A stretch of 64,000 nucleotides of DNA. It comes from Skermanella mucosa (GTDB taxonomy: Bacteria; Pseudomonadota; Alphaproteobacteria; Azospirillales; Azospirillaceae). The notes under the pieces are model-generated. The model was given only the letters and a program-made list of their open reading frames with translations. It did no database searches and was not told the DNA's origin. Position numbers and translations under genes: made by a program. Below are positions 50,082 through 59,683 of the stretch, piece after piece (position 1 is the stretch's first letter; every line of letters starts with the position of its first letter). Location: assembly GCF_016765655.2 (NCBI RefSeq), contig NZ_CP086108.1, positions 370,630 through 434,629 on the forward strand, given 5' to 3'.

Positions 50082-51497
50082 ATGGCCGATCGACCCTCCC
50101 CGCAGCGGCTGCCGTCAGGAATCCGCGGGCTCGATGCCGTCCTGGGCGGCGGATTCGCGGAAGGCCGGGTCTATGTGCTCCAGGGCATGCCCGGAAGCGG
50201 CAAGACCATCCTGGCCAACCAGATCGTCTTCCATCAGGCGCACGAGGCGCGCCGGGCCGTCTACGTCACCCTGGCCGCGGAATCCCACGACCAGATGCTC
50301 CAGAACCTGGCCTCGCTGGGTTTCGCCGACACCCGGCTGGTGCCCGACCCGCTCTTCTACGTGAACGGGTTCCAGATGCTGATCGAGGAGGGCATCAAGG
50401 GCTTCCACGATCTGCTGCGCGACGCCCTCCACAGGTTCGAGCCCTCGGTGCTGGTGATCGACGGGCTGCACGTCATCCAGGAATATGCCGAGTGCGACCG
50501 GGAGTTCCGGCGCTTCCTCTACGCGCTGCAGGGCGACGCGGCGTTGCGCCGATGCACGATGCTGCTGATCATCAACGCGACCGGCCCGTCGTCCAGCCCG
50601 GAGCACACGGTGGCCGACGGCATCCTGGAACTGGGCGAGGATCTGTTCTCGGCGCGCGCCGTCCGGTCCCTGATCGTCCACAAGTTCCGCGGCAGCCCGA
50701 CCCTGCCGGGGCGCCACCTGATCGAGATCACGGGCGCCGGCCTGCAGGTCTGGCCCCGGCTGGAGACGTTGGCGACGCCGGTCGATGCCGGCCGCATGCC
50801 GGTCGAGCGCGTCAGCACGGGCATTCCCCGGCTCGACGCGATGATGGGCGGCGGCCCGAAGGCGGGATCGACGACCCTGGTCGCCGGGCCGGCGGGCAGC
50901 GGCAAGACCTCGTGCGGGCTGATGTTCATGGGCCGATGTTCCCCGGCCGAGCGCGGTATCCTGCTGAGCTGCTACGAGGCGCCGGGGGAGCTGATGCACA
51001 AGGCGCGCGGGCTCGGCATCGACCTCGAAGGCCTGTGCGCCTCGGGCGCGGTCCGCGTGCTCTGGTATCCGCGCACCGAGACCCTGCTGGACGAGATGGC
51101 CCACACGCTGCTCGACGCGATCCGCGGCTCCGGCGCCCGCCGGGTGTTCATCGACGGCGCCGGCGCGCTGGGCAATGCCGCCGTGTTCGACAACCGGAAC
51201 GAGGCGTTCTTCACGGCGCTCACCCTGCTGCTCCGGGCCGAGCAGGCGTCGACGCTGTGTACGGCCGAGGCCCGGGACTTCTTCATGCCGGAGCTGACCG
51301 TCCAGGAGGACGTGGCGTCGGTGGCCGAGAACGTCGTGCTGCTGCGCTATGCCGAGAAGGACTCGACCCTCCGGCGCCTGCTGTCGGTGGTGAAGATGCG
51401 GCACAGCGCCTTCGACGCCGCGATCAGGCCCTTCGTCATCGACGGCCGGGGCGTCATCATCGACGACGAGGCCCCGTCCGGCGGGAGGATCGACTGA
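50082..51497 (+). CDS. KaiC-like double-domain ATPase
   Basis: This 471-residue protein contains two KaiC/RadA-type P-loop ATPase domains. The first (about 10-230) has LQGMPGSGKTILANQ and LVIDGLHVI; the second (about 245-460) has VAGPAGSGKTSCGL and RRVFIDGAGAL. It starts SGIRGLDAVLGGGFAEGRVY, the standard KaiC opening. The typical autophosphorylation Ser/Thr region of cyanobacterial KaiC is not obvious. In alphaproteobacteria such proteins occur with response regulators or histidine kinases; here a receiver-only protein overlaps its stop by one base (TGATG), so the two are coupled. A GTG at 50073 is an alternative start. Confidence 0.88.
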   Translation: MADRPSPQRLPSGIRGLDAVLGGGFAEGRVYVLQGMPGSGKTILANQIVFHQAHEARRAVYVTLAAESHDQMLQNLASLGFADTRLVPDPLFYVNGFQMLIEEGIKGFHDLLRDALHRFEPSVLVIDGLHVIQEYAECDREFRRFLYALQGDAALRRCTMLLIINATGPSSSPEHTVADGILELGEDLFSARAVRSLIVHKFRGSPTLPGRHLIEITGAGLQVWPRLETLATPVDAGRMPVERVSTGIPRLDAMMGGGPKAGSTTLVAGPAGSGKTSCGLMFMGRCSPAERGILLSCYEAPGELMHKARGLGIDLEGLCASGAVRVLWYPRTETLLDEMAHTLLDAIRGSGARRVFIDGAGALGNAAVFDNRNEAFFTALTLLLRAEQASTLCTAEARDFFMPELTVQEDVASVAENVVLLRYAEKDSTLRRLLSVVKMRHSAFDAAIRPFVIDGRGVIIDDEAPSGGRID

Positions 51498-51853
51498 TGG
51501 CGCGCATTCTCCTGGTCGATGACGAGGTTCTCAACACCATGGCCAACGCGGCGCTGCTCGCGCGGTACGGGCACGAGGTCCGCGAGGCTTACAACGGAGT
51601 GGGAGCCCTGCGGCACCTCGAGGGCTTCAGCCCCGACCTGATCATCACCGACTACATGATGCCGCTGATGGACGGCGCGGAACTGGTCGGCCGCATCCGG
51701 GACACCCCGCCCCTGGAAGAGGTCAGGATCATCCTGGCCACCGCGGTGACTGAGGAAGCCGTCACGGGACGGATCGACTTCGACCGCTATCTCGGGAAGC
51801 CGTTCAGGGACAGCCAGCTCCTCGCCGCGGTCGCCGACCTGCTGAAACCCTGA
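51497..51853 (+). CDS. Single-domain response regulator
   Basis: This 118-residue receiver protein shows the acidic pocket (LLVDDE), the phosphorylation Asp in IITDYMMPLMDG (about residue 53) and the conserved Lys in YLGKPFRD (about 99). It has no output domain, so it probably acts on the KaiC-like ATPase encoded just upstream, with which it is translationally coupled. No histidine kinase is adjacent. Confidence 0.92.
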   Translation: MARILLVDDEVLNTMANAALLARYGHEVREAYNGVGALRHLEGFSPDLIITDYMMPLMDGAELVGRIRDTPPLEEVRIILATAVTEEAVTGRIDFDRYLGKPFRDSQLLAAVADLLKP

Positions 51854-51883
51854 TCGGACCAGCCGCCGGCGTGGCCCCGTCGC

Positions 51884-51966
51884 CCGTAGGTCGGGTAAAG
51901 CGAAGCGGCACCCGACGAAACCGGCGCGCCGCTGTCGGCTGCCGCTTCGCTCTAGCCGACCTACGG
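51884..51966. repeat. REP-like inverted repeat (CGTAGGTCGGGT family)
   Basis: The arms at 51884-51916 and 51934-51966 are complementary over 33 bases with three mismatches and share the gcgaagcggca core and ccgtaggtcgg ends with the element at 55193. It lies between convergent genes. Confidence 0.85.
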
Positions 51967-52081
51967 TTGAGGACTCGCGTCGTTGTTCACCGAAGCGGCC
52001 ACCGGCCTGCACATGTCGGCGTCGCCGATCGGCCGGGGGCGGCTCGGTGGCGACATCCGAAGATCAGCGCAGGACAGCGGA

Positions 52082-53630
52082 TTACGGCATGGGCAGGCCG
52101 AGATATCTGGCCCAAGCGATCAATTTTTGTGAAAGTTCGGGTGCCGGACCGTACTTGCGCAGCGCCACAGGCAACGCCTCGGCTACCAGCGCCCGCGCGC
52201 CTTGAAGGTCGCCGAGATCCGAGAGCGTTCCGGCCAGATTGTTCATGCTGCCCAGGGTGTCGGAATGCTCGTCGCCCAGCAGGCGTTTGCTTGCTTCGAA
52301 GGTACGGCGGCAGTCCACCTCCGCGTCGGCGTAAGCTCCCCGCTCAAGATTGAACCGTCCAAGCCACGACAGGAGCGTGGCTGTGGGGGCGTCCGGCAGG
52401 TCCCCGGTCAGAGCGCGGGCGTGGGGGACCAGGGGCAGCAGGGCGGCATGGGTGCGGATGTCACCGGCCTGCCGCATTGCCCGTTCAGCGCGGCCACGGC
52501 CGCCTCGCGCATCGCGGGCGGCGGTTCGCCCCTGTGGAAGCGCAGGGTGCGGCTGACCAGCACATGGACCGACACGGCGTCGCCGGCATCCTCCCCGCCG
52601 CCCGGGATGTGTTCGGCCAGGGCTTCCCACGCGGCCGCCTTGACGGCGCGGGCGGCCTTGGCCAGGCCGTCGCCGCCGCCGGGCAGCCGGGCAGCCGGGC
52701 GAAGACATCGGCCGCCAGGGACAGGGGGATCGGTGCCGGGGCCAGCAGGGCGGCGAGGTGCAGGAAGCGCAGGCCCGCCGCGTCCAGCCGGTCGATGCTG
52801 TCCAGCAGGGTGGCCGCGATCTGCCGGGCATGGCCGGTCGGCAGGTCGCCGGCCAGTTCCGCGGCCAGCTCCGTCGCGTCGTCAGCGGGATCGCGCAGCC
52901 GGTCGCGGAAGCCCGCGTAGCCCAGCATCTCGACGGCGGCACCCGCCACGTCGACCGCCAGGGCGTGGTTGCCCAGCAGGGCCAGGATCTCCCGCGCCGC
53001 CGCCCGCTCGCCATCGCCACGCGCGGGCCGGCGGCCGGTCAGAAGCTCATGGGCCTCGTCGTCCGACAGAAGCCCCAGCCGGAGGACGAAGCCCGAACCG
53101 CCCAACCCGGTGCCGCGGGTGGTAACCAGTGTCGCGCCGTTGGCGGTCGGCGCGCTCCAGGCGTTCAGCTCGGCTGTATCGGCGTCGGGCGGCAGGTCGT
53201 CCACGACCCACAGGTAGGTTTCCCGCCTGGCCAGCAGCCTGCCCTTCAGCAGGCCCTCGACCGCGTCCGGCCCAAGGCCGGCGGTCGCGATGCCGAGGCT
53301 TTCGGCGATGCCCTGCCGCTGCGCGCCCAGGTCCTGCCCCCTGGCGGCACTCAACCACATGATGCCGCCGGGATAGGCCGCGCCGAAGCGCCGGGCGTAT
53401 TCCTCCGCCAGCAGGGTCTTGCCGATGCCGTCCCTGCCCTGCACCTGGACCAGCCCGACGCTGTCGCCGGTGATCCGCGCGAGCCGGTTCTTGGACAGGC
53501 GCCCGTCGATCCGCCACATGTCGGGGAATCGGCCGACGAACCGGCTGGACCCGGCGCGCGAGTTGCCGCCGTGCCAGAGCGGGCCGCCGAGCGCCTGGAC
53601 CTCGCTGAAGCTGCCGGTGGTCCGAGATCG
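52082..53630 (-). pseudogene. NB-ARC/TPR regulator-like pseudogene, 5'-truncated with two frameshifts
   Basis: Read from 53519, the first part has an NB-ARC-type NTPase: SVGLVQVQGRDGIGKTLLAE (P-loop) and ETYLWVVDDLPPDAD (Walker B). In-frame sequence continues upstream (GGPLWHGGNSRAGSSRFVGR), so the true start is lost near 53630. The frame breaks near 52690 and again near 52495, each consistent with a 1-base deletion, and the last part (52490-52082) is TPR-like: YADAEVDCRRTFEASKRLLG, HSDTLGSMNNLAGTLSDLGD. Related intact proteins have TIR or CHAT domains in front. The two frameshifts could be sequencing errors in GC-rich runs, but the missing 5' end argues for real decay. Confidence 0.7.
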
Positions 53631-53644
53631 ACGGCCGCCTGTGG

Positions 53645-54004
53645 ATGCCGTTCCGCCGCCGCCTGATCCTGGTCCGCGACGGCCCGCGTGCGGACCCGCC
53701 GTTCTGCCTCGCCCTGTTCCCGCTGGCCGCCGAACTGCTCGGCCTGCCCGCCGGCTTCCGGGGCACCGCCTGGGCCAGCCGCGCCCAGGCGGACCGGATC
53801 GGCCGCCTCACCCTCAACGCGGCGGCGGCCCAGGCCGCGGCCTCCGGCCCGATCCCGCCCGGCCCCCGCGCCGCCGAGCGGGACGGCATGCTCAAGGCCG
53901 TCGCCGTGCCCCTCGCGCCGGAGCCGGACGGCACCGTCGCCCACGACCGCCCCATGCTGATCGCGGTCGCGTGGCCGGACCCGAGGCGGTCAGACCCCTT
54001 CTGA
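53645..54004 (+). CDS. Orphan unknown coding fragment
   Basis: This 119-residue frame (starting MPFRRRLILVRDGPRADPPF) is protein-like, with a coherent Ala/Leu-rich helical region and regular spacing, and reads openly upstream as SEIDGRLW until a stop at 53606. I recognise no family. Its 5' end abuts the truncated minus-strand NB-ARC/TPR gene, so it may be a second gene whose start was lost in the same rearrangement. Confidence 0.35.
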   Translation: MPFRRRLILVRDGPRADPPFCLALFPLAAELLGLPAGFRGTAWASRAQADRIGRLTLNAAAAQAAASGPIPPGPRAAERDGMLKAVAVPLAPEPDGTVAHDRPMLIAVAWPDPRRSDPF

Positions 54005-54110
54005 TGAACCGCGCCGGGTCAGAAGGTCGCGGGAGAAGGTCGGGGCTTGCCGATGGTTGCGGGAGTATGCTGCTGTTCGCGCGACCATCACCCGACCGGC
54101 GCCCGCGACC

Positions 54111-55136
54111 ATGCAAGCCTCCGACTCCCTGTACCACCGCCTGTTCTCCGACCCGGTGATGATCGAGCAGCTCGTGCGCGGCTTCCTGCCCGCCGGGATC
54201 GCCGCCCTGCTGGACTTCACCCGGCTCGAACGGGTCAACGCCAAGTTCCACGCCGCCTGGGGCGACCGGCGCGAGGGCGACGTGATCTGGCGCGTGCCGA
54301 CCCTGGCGGGAGAGATGGTCCACATCTATCTGCTGCTGGAATTCCAGGCGACCCCGGAGCGGTTCATGCCGGTGCGGGTGCAGGTCTATTCCGGCCTGCT
54401 CTGGCAGCAGATCATCGACGGGCGCGCCCTGGCGCCGGGCGGCCGGCTGCCGCCGCTGCTGCCGATCGTGCTCTATGCCGGCGAGGCCCGCTGGAACAGC
54501 CCCGCCGCCACGACCGACCTCGTGGCGCTGCCCGAGGACTCGCCGCTCTGGCCTTGGCAGCCGCAGGTCCGCTATCATCTGATCGACGAGAAGCGGCTGC
54601 ACGCCGAGGACCTGGCCCGGCACGATAGCCTGGTGGCGCTGCTGTTCCGGATCGAGATCTGCGACCGGCCGGACGACCTGCCCGGCCTGGTCGCCCAGGC
54701 GGTGGCTTGGTTCAAGAGCCATCCGGGCCACGCGACGCTGCGGCTGGCGTTCGGCGATCTGGTGGCGCACTCGGTCGCGGGCCTGGTCGGCACCCCGCCG
54801 GCCACGACGGTGTCGATGGATATCGAGGAGGTTCAGGACATGCTGGCGGAACGCATCAAGAAGTGGGAACAGGAACTCATCGCCAAGGGCGTCGCCGAGG
54901 GCGAGGCCAGAGGCGAGGCCAAGGGCGAGGCCCGGGGCGAAGTCAGGGGCGAGGCCAAGGGCAGGGCCGCCATGCTCAAGCGCCAGTTCACCCGCCGCTT
55001 CGGCGCCCTGACGGCGGACGTGGAACGGTTGATCGATACCGCGACGCCGGATCAACACGACGCCTACATGGACCGCCTGATGGACGCCCAGGCGCCGGGC
55101 GACGTTTTCCCCGACCTCCTCCGCCCCGGCGAGTAA
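54111..55136 (+). CDS. Rpn-family recombination-promoting nuclease
   Basis: This 341-residue protein is an Rpn/YhgA-like PD-(D/E)XK nuclease, formerly annotated as putative transposase. It opens DSLYHRLFSDPVMIEQLVRG and shows the nuclease core as VHIYLLLEFQATPERFMPVR (E-F-Q with a preceding strand) followed by LLPIVLYAGEARWN. The C-terminal part has a degenerate repeat of GEARGEAKGEARGEVRGEAK (about 265-290) and a DUF4351-like helix (FTRRFGALTADVERLI). The repeat lies in a region where Rpn genes commonly vary in length. The start at 54111 has only a weak ribosome site. Confidence 0.88.
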   Translation: MQASDSLYHRLFSDPVMIEQLVRGFLPAGIAALLDFTRLERVNAKFHAAWGDRREGDVIWRVPTLAGEMVHIYLLLEFQATPERFMPVRVQVYSGLLWQQIIDGRALAPGGRLPPLLPIVLYAGEARWNSPAATTDLVALPEDSPLWPWQPQVRYHLIDEKRLHAEDLARHDSLVALLFRIEICDRPDDLPGLVAQAVAWFKSHPGHATLRLAFGDLVAHSVAGLVGTPPATTVSMDIEEVQDMLAERIKKWEQELIAKGVAEGEARGEAKGEARGEVRGEAKGRAAMLKRQFTRRFGALTADVERLIDTATPDQHDAYMDRLMDAQAPGDVFPDLLRPGE

Positions 55137-55192
55137 CCCGGCGGTCGATAGCCGACACTCTTCCCGAAAAAGAATCGGTTGGCCGGAAATGC

Positions 55193-55266
55193 AGGTCGGG
55201 TAGAGCGAAGCGGCACCCGACACCAACTCGCCTGCTTGTCGGGTGCCGCTGCGCTCTACCCGACCT
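55193..55266. repeat. REP-like inverted repeat (CGTAGGTCGGGT family)
   Basis: The arms at 55193-55221 and 55238-55266 are complementary over 29 bases with one mismatch. They share core and ends with the element at 51884. Confidence 0.9.
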
Positions 55267-55509
55267 ACGGTTGAGTGACCGGCAAATTAGTTTCATTCAC
55301 GGTGGATCGGCGGCCCACGCCGGTCAAAACTCTATCCGACCTACAAGGCCCTGTTCGTCATCACGACCGGGCCAAGTCCGCGCCGGTAAATCCCCCCTCT
55401 CCCCCACGCCGATTTGCTGCGATGCAACAAGAATGTTGCGTCCGCGCACCCGCATGACAAAACAAATTTCCCGTTTGATCACAAAGTCCCTTGTAGGGTA
55501 GACCGTATC

Positions 55510-55521
55510 TGGTATACAATA
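55510..55521 (+). promoter_or_regulatory. GntR operator-like site, TGGTATACAATA
   Basis: This 12-mer nearly equals the site upstream of the paralogous regulator at 30515-30526 and is centred on GTATAC. It overlaps the predicted -10 element of the promoter in front of gntR paralog 2, which suggests autorepression and control of the oxalate operon. Confidence 0.6.
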
Positions 55522-55611
55522 TTTTTCATTCAGAGGCCGGAACGCGAATACCGAGCCGAACACCGGACGAAGCGCTGAAAAGCAAAAGAGCCGGGACGGG
55601 TGGAGACAGGG

Positions 55612-56301
55612 ATGAACACCATGAAGTTCGCGGTCGAGCCCCTGGATACGGGGGCGAGTTTCAAGACCAAGGCCTATGCGGCGCTGAAAAGCGCGATCTC
55701 GCAGATGGGGATTTACGACCACCCCAGCGAGATCCGGCTCGACGAGCGTCAGCTGTGCGAGGCCCTGGGCGTCAGCCGTACGCCGGTCCGCGAGGCGATG
55801 GCGCTGCTGGAACGGGAAGGTTTCGTCCGCTCGGTCCCCCGGCGCGGCATCTTCGTGGTCCGCAAGACCAAGCGCGAGATCATCGAGATGATCACGGTGT
55901 GGGCGGCCCTGGAGAGCATGGCGGCCCGGCTGGTCACCCAGCGCTGCACCGACGCGGAGATCCTGGCCCTGGAGGAACTGGTCACCGGCTTCACCGACGG
56001 CGGGCTCGAAGGTCATCTCGACGAATATTCCGACGCCAACATCCAGTTCCACCAGTCGATCATCCGGTCGTCGGACTGCAATCTGATCATCGAGATCACC
56101 GAGAACCTGTTCGTCCATATCCGGGCCATCCGCAAGATCACCATTCAACAGGATGACCGTGCCCATCGGTCGATCGTGCAGCACAGGCACATCATCGACG
56201 CACTGAAAAAGCGGGACGCGGATCTGGTCGAACGGCTCGTGCGTGACCACACGCTCGACTTGGCGGCCCATGTCGAGAAGCACTGCGATTTTCTCGACTG
56301 A
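55612..56301 (+). CDS. GntR/FCD-family regulator of the oxalate operon (paralog 2)
   Basis: This 229-residue regulator has the same length and layout as the one at 29568-30257. It has a GntR winged helix (EIRLDERQLCEALGVSRTPV, wing PRRGIFVVRKT) and an FCD domain with metal-site residues in YSDANIQFHQSII, HRHIIDAL and RDHTLDLAAH. I chose the ATG at 55612, with ggag six bases upstream, over the GTG at 55600. It lies 41 bases in front of oxc on the same strand and probably controls the operon in response to oxalate or oxalyl-CoA. Confidence 0.92.
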   Translation: MNTMKFAVEPLDTGASFKTKAYAALKSAISQMGIYDHPSEIRLDERQLCEALGVSRTPVREAMALLEREGFVRSVPRRGIFVVRKTKREIIEMITVWAALESMAARLVTQRCTDAEILALEELVTGFTDGGLEGHLDEYSDANIQFHQSIIRSSDCNLIIEITENLFVHIRAIRKITIQQDDRAHRSIVQHRHIIDALKKRDADLVERLVRDHTLDLAAHVEKHCDFLD

Positions 56302-56342
56302 CCGATCTTGAACCTTAAGGAGCTCGGGGAGGAGCTACTGTT

Positions 56343-58118
56343 ATGTCAAGTGCGGCTGCAACAGCGGTCAAGAACCAAGCCGCGGACGCATCCCAGTTCG
56401 ATGCGCCGCCTGCTTTGACGGACGGCTTCCAGCTCGTCATCGACGCGCTGAAGCTCAACGGCGTCGAAAACCTTTACGCCGTGCCCGGCATTCCGATCTC
56501 GGACCTGCTCCGCATGGCGCAGGCCGAGGGGCTGCGCGTCATCTCGTTCCGGCACGAGCAGAACGCCGGCAACGCCGCCGCGATCGCCGGATTCCTGACG
56601 AAGAAGCCGGGCATCTGCCTGACCGTGTCGGCCCCGGGCTTCCTCAACGGCCTGACCGCGCTGGCCAACGCCACCACCAACTGCTTCCCGATGATCCTGA
56701 TCAGCGGCTCGTCGGAACGCGAGATCGTCGACCTCCAGCAGGGCGACTACGAGGAGATGGACCAGCTGGCCATCGCGCGGCCCCACTGCAAGGCGGCCTT
56801 CCGCGTGCTGCACGCCCAGGACATCGGCATCGCCGTGGCGCGCGCCATCCGCGCCGCCGTCTCGGGCCGTCCGGGCGGCGTCTATCTCGACCTGCCGGCC
56901 AAGCTGTTCTCCCAGGTGATGGACGAGGCGGCGGGCCGCAAGTCGCTGGTCAAGGTGATCGATCCGGCCCCGGCCCAGCTTCCCGACCCGGGCGCCGTGG
57001 CGCGCGCCCTCGACGTCCTCAAGAACGCCAAGCGCCCGCTGATCCTGCTCGGCAAGGGTGCCGCCTATGCCCAGGCCGACGGGGAAGTCCGCGCGCTGGT
57101 CGAGAAGAGCGGCATCCCGTTCCTCCAGATGAGCATGGCCAAGGGCCTGCTGCCCGACACCCATCCGCAGTCGGCCGGCGCCGCGCGCTCGATGGTGCTG
57201 AAGGATGCCGACGTCGTGCTGCTGGTGGGCGCCCGCCTCAACTGGCTGCTGTCCCACGGCAAGGGCAAGACCTGGGGCGAGCCCGGATCGAAGAAGTTCA
57301 TCCAGATCGACATCGAGCCGAAGGAGATGGACAGCAACGTCGAGATCGTGGCCCCGCTGGTCGGCGACATCGGCTCCTGCGTGTCCGCGCTGCTCGCCGG
57401 GATCGACGGGCAGTGGCCCGCTCCGCCGGCCGACTGGGTCAAGGCCGTGACCGAGCGCCGGGAAGCCAACATCGCCAAGATGGCGCCGAAGCTGATGAGC
57501 AACGCGTCGCCGATGAACTTCCACGGCGCCCTGGGCGCGCTGCGCCGGGTCATCAAGGAGCGGCCGGACGCCATCCTGGTCAACGAGGGCGCCAACACGC
57601 TCGACCTGGCGCGCGGCATCATCGACATGTACGAGCCGCGCAAGCGCCTGGACGTCGGCACCTGGGGCGTCATGGGCATCGGCATGGGCTACGCCGTGGC
57701 CGCCGCGGTGGAGACCGGCAAGCCGGTGCTCGCCGTCGAGGGCGACAGCGCCTTCGGCTTCTCCGGCATGGAGGTGGAGACGATCTGCCGCTACAGGCTG
57801 CCGGTCTGCATCGTCGTCTTCAACAACAGCGGCATCTACCGCGGCACCGACGTCAACCCGACCGGCGGCGACGATCCCTCGCCGATGGTCTTCGTGCCGG
57901 ACTCCCGCTACGACAAGATGATGGAAGCGTTCGGCGGCGTCGGCGTCCACGTGACGGCGCCCGACGAGCTGTACCGCGCGGTCAGCGAGGCCATGGACTC
58001 CGGCAAGCCGACCCTGATCAACGCGGTGATCGACCCGGCGGCGGGCACCGAGAGCGGCAACATCGGCAGCCTCAACCCGCAGAGCACGGTCCGCAAGGCG
58101 CCGCCGCCGCCGCAGTGA
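56343..58118 (+). CDS. oxc: Oxalyl-CoA decarboxylase
   Basis: This 591-residue thiamine-diphosphate enzyme converts oxalyl-CoA to formyl-CoA and CO2. It shows the catalytic Glu region [31 protein letters not shown], the cofactor motif [16 protein letters not shown] ending in VVFNNSGIY, and the oxalyl-CoA-specific [20 protein letters not shown]. It follows its regulator directly and is followed by frc, the standard pair for oxalate degradation. A good ggagctcggggaggag site lies upstream. Confidence 0.95.
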   Translation: MSSAAATAVKNQAADASQFDAPPALTDGFQLVIDALKLNGVENLYAVPGIPISDLLRMAQAEGLRVISFRHEQNAGNAAAIAGFLTKKPGICLTVSAPGFLNGLTALANATTNCFPMILISGSSEREIVDLQQGDYEEMDQLAIARPHCKAAFRVLHAQDIGIAVARAIRAAVSGRPGGVYLDLPAKLFSQVMDEAAGRKSLVKVIDPAPAQLPDPGAVARALDVLKNAKRPLILLGKGAAYAQADGEVRALVEKSGIPFLQMSMAKGLLPDTHPQSAGAARSMVLKDADVVLLVGARLNWLLSHGKGKTWGEPGSKKFIQIDIEPKEMDSNVEIVAPLVGDIGSCVSALLAGIDGQWPAPPADWVKAVTERREANIAKMAPKLMSNASPMNFHGALGALRRVIKERPDAILVNEGANTLDLARGIIDMYEPRKRLDVGTWGVMGIGMGYAVAAAVETGKPVLAVEGDSAFGFSGMEVETICRYRLPVCIVVFNNSGIYRGTDVNPTGGDDPSPMVFVPDSRYDKMMEAFGGVGVHVTAPDELYRAVSEAMDSGKPTLINAVIDPAAGTESGNIGSLNPQSTVRKAPPPPQ

Positions 58119-58248
58119 CCGGAAACCGGTCCCCTGGACATTGACGTCCCCTGGACCATGACGAGAACGGCCTGCTCCGCGCGGGCAGGCCGCCTAACAA
58201 GAAAAACGCGGTCAGTAACAAACCACGCAAGACCTCGGGAGGATTGCA

Positions 58249-59523
58249 ATGACCAAGGCATTAGACGGTGTCCGTATCCTGGATTTCACCCACGTCCAGT
58301 CGGGGCCGACCTGCACCCAGCTGCTCGCCTGGTTCGGCGCCGACGTGATCAAGGTGGAACGGCCCGGCGAGGGCGACATCACCCGTGGTCAGCTGCGCGA
58401 CATTCCGGACGTGGACAGCCTCTATTTCACGATGCTGAACCACAACAAGCGTTCCATCACGCTCGACACCAAGTCGCCGGAAGGCAAGAAGGTGCTGGAG
58501 GAGCTGGTCAAGACCTGCGACGTGCTGGTCGAGAACTTCGCCCCCGGCGTGCTGAAGCGCATGGGCTTCTCCTGGGAGCGCATCCAGGAGCTGAACCCGC
58601 GCATGATCGTCGCCTCGGTCAAGGGCTTCGGCCCCGGCCCGTTCGAGGACTGCAAGGTCTATGAGAACGTCGCCCAGTGCGCCGGCGGCGCCGCCTCCAC
58701 CACCGGCTTCGACGACGGCCCGCCGCTGGTCACCGGCGCCCAGATCGGCGACAGCGGCACCGGCCTGCACCTGGCGCTGGGCATCGTCGCGGCGCTCTAC
58801 CAGCGCAACAGCACCGGCCGCGGCCAGCAGGTCCTGGCGGCCATGCAGGACGGCGTGCTGAACCTGTGCCGCGTCAAGCTGCGCGACCAGCAGCGCCTGG
58901 CCCACGGCCCGCTGAAGGAATACCCGCAGTTCCCGCACGGCGAGTTCGGCGACACCGTGCCGCGCGCCGGCAACGCGTCGGGCGGCGGCCAGCCGGGCTG
59001 GATCCTGAAGTGCAAGGGCTGGGAGACCGATCCCAACGCCTACATCTACTTCATCACCCAGGCCCCGGTGTGGGAGAAGATCTGCACCGTCATCAACAAG
59101 CCGGAATGGGTCACCGATCCGGAATACGCCAAGCCGGCCGCCCGCCTGCCGAAGCTGAAGGAGATCTTCGCGACGGTCGAGGAATGGACCATGACCAAGA
59201 CCAAGTTCGAGGCCATGGACATCCTCAACAAGTACGACATCCCCTGCGGCCCTATCCTCTCCATGAAGGAGATCGCCGAGGACCAGTCGCTGCGCAAGAC
59301 CGGCACCATCGTCGAGGTCGACCACCCGACCCGCGGCAAGTACCTGAGCGTCGGTAACCCGATCAAGCTGTCGGACAGCCCGACCGAGGTCACCCGGTCG
59401 CCGCTGCTGGGCGAGCACACGGACGAGATCCTGCGCGACGTGCTCGGCTTCGACGACAACCGGATCGCCGAGATCAAGAACTCCGGCGCGGTCGGGCAGG
59501 CGACCCGGCTGGCGGCCGAGTAA
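58249..59523 (+). CDS. frc: Formyl-CoA:oxalate CoA-transferase
   Basis: This 424-residue family III CoA-transferase moves CoA from formyl-CoA to oxalate, giving oxalyl-CoA for Oxc and releasing formate. The catalytic Asp lies in [18 protein letters not shown] (about residue 168), and the Gly-rich loop [15 protein letters not shown] and the start [20 protein letters not shown] are typical of Frc. A ggaggattgca site precedes the ATG. A GC hairpin follows at 59541-59561. Confidence 0.95.
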   Translation: MTKALDGVRILDFTHVQSGPTCTQLLAWFGADVIKVERPGEGDITRGQLRDIPDVDSLYFTMLNHNKRSITLDTKSPEGKKVLEELVKTCDVLVENFAPGVLKRMGFSWERIQELNPRMIVASVKGFGPGPFEDCKVYENVAQCAGGAASTTGFDDGPPLVTGAQIGDSGTGLHLALGIVAALYQRNSTGRGQQVLAAMQDGVLNLCRVKLRDQQRLAHGPLKEYPQFPHGEFGDTVPRAGNASGGGQPGWILKCKGWETDPNAYIYFITQAPVWEKICTVINKPEWVTDPEYAKPAARLPKLKEIFATVEEWTMTKTKFEAMDILNKYDIPCGPILSMKEIAEDQSLRKTGTIVEVDHPTRGKYLSVGNPIKLSDSPTEVTRSPLLGEHTDEILRDVLGFDDNRIAEIKNSGAVGQATRLAAE

Positions 59524-59540
59524 GCGGTACCCGCCGGAGA

Positions 59541-59561
59541 TGCCCGGACCTGATCCGGGCA
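59541..59561 (+). terminator. Hairpin after frc (REP-like half-element)
   Basis: An 8-bp stem (tgcccgga / tccgggca) with a cctga loop lies 17 bases after the frc stop. It matches the core of the REP-like element at 5573 and may attenuate transcription into the downstream ligase genes. Confidence 0.55.
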
Positions 59562-59683
59562 CCTCCCGCCGACGATCAGAACGAGAATTCGACACCCGTG
59601 GGGGCCAAGGGCCGTTCCGCGAAAGCCCCCTCACGGCCTGCAACAAGCGGGAAACTCCAACGAGTATCAGAGAGGAAACCCCA

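Larger units (their letters stand above)
55137..55611. other. 475-bp gap with a REP-like repeat and the oxalate-operon promoter
   Basis: The left half holds the REP-like element (55193-55266). The right half becomes AT-rich and carries TTGTAG (55491) and TACAAT (55515) with an 18-base spacing, overlapping the GntR operator-like site at 55510-55521. This is the probable promoter of gntR-oxc-frc and downstream genes. Confidence 0.55.

Noticed and set aside
54111..55136. Transposase of a mobile element
   Set aside because: The Rpn family was once labelled putative transposase, but it is a nuclease family and no terminal repeats frame the gene.
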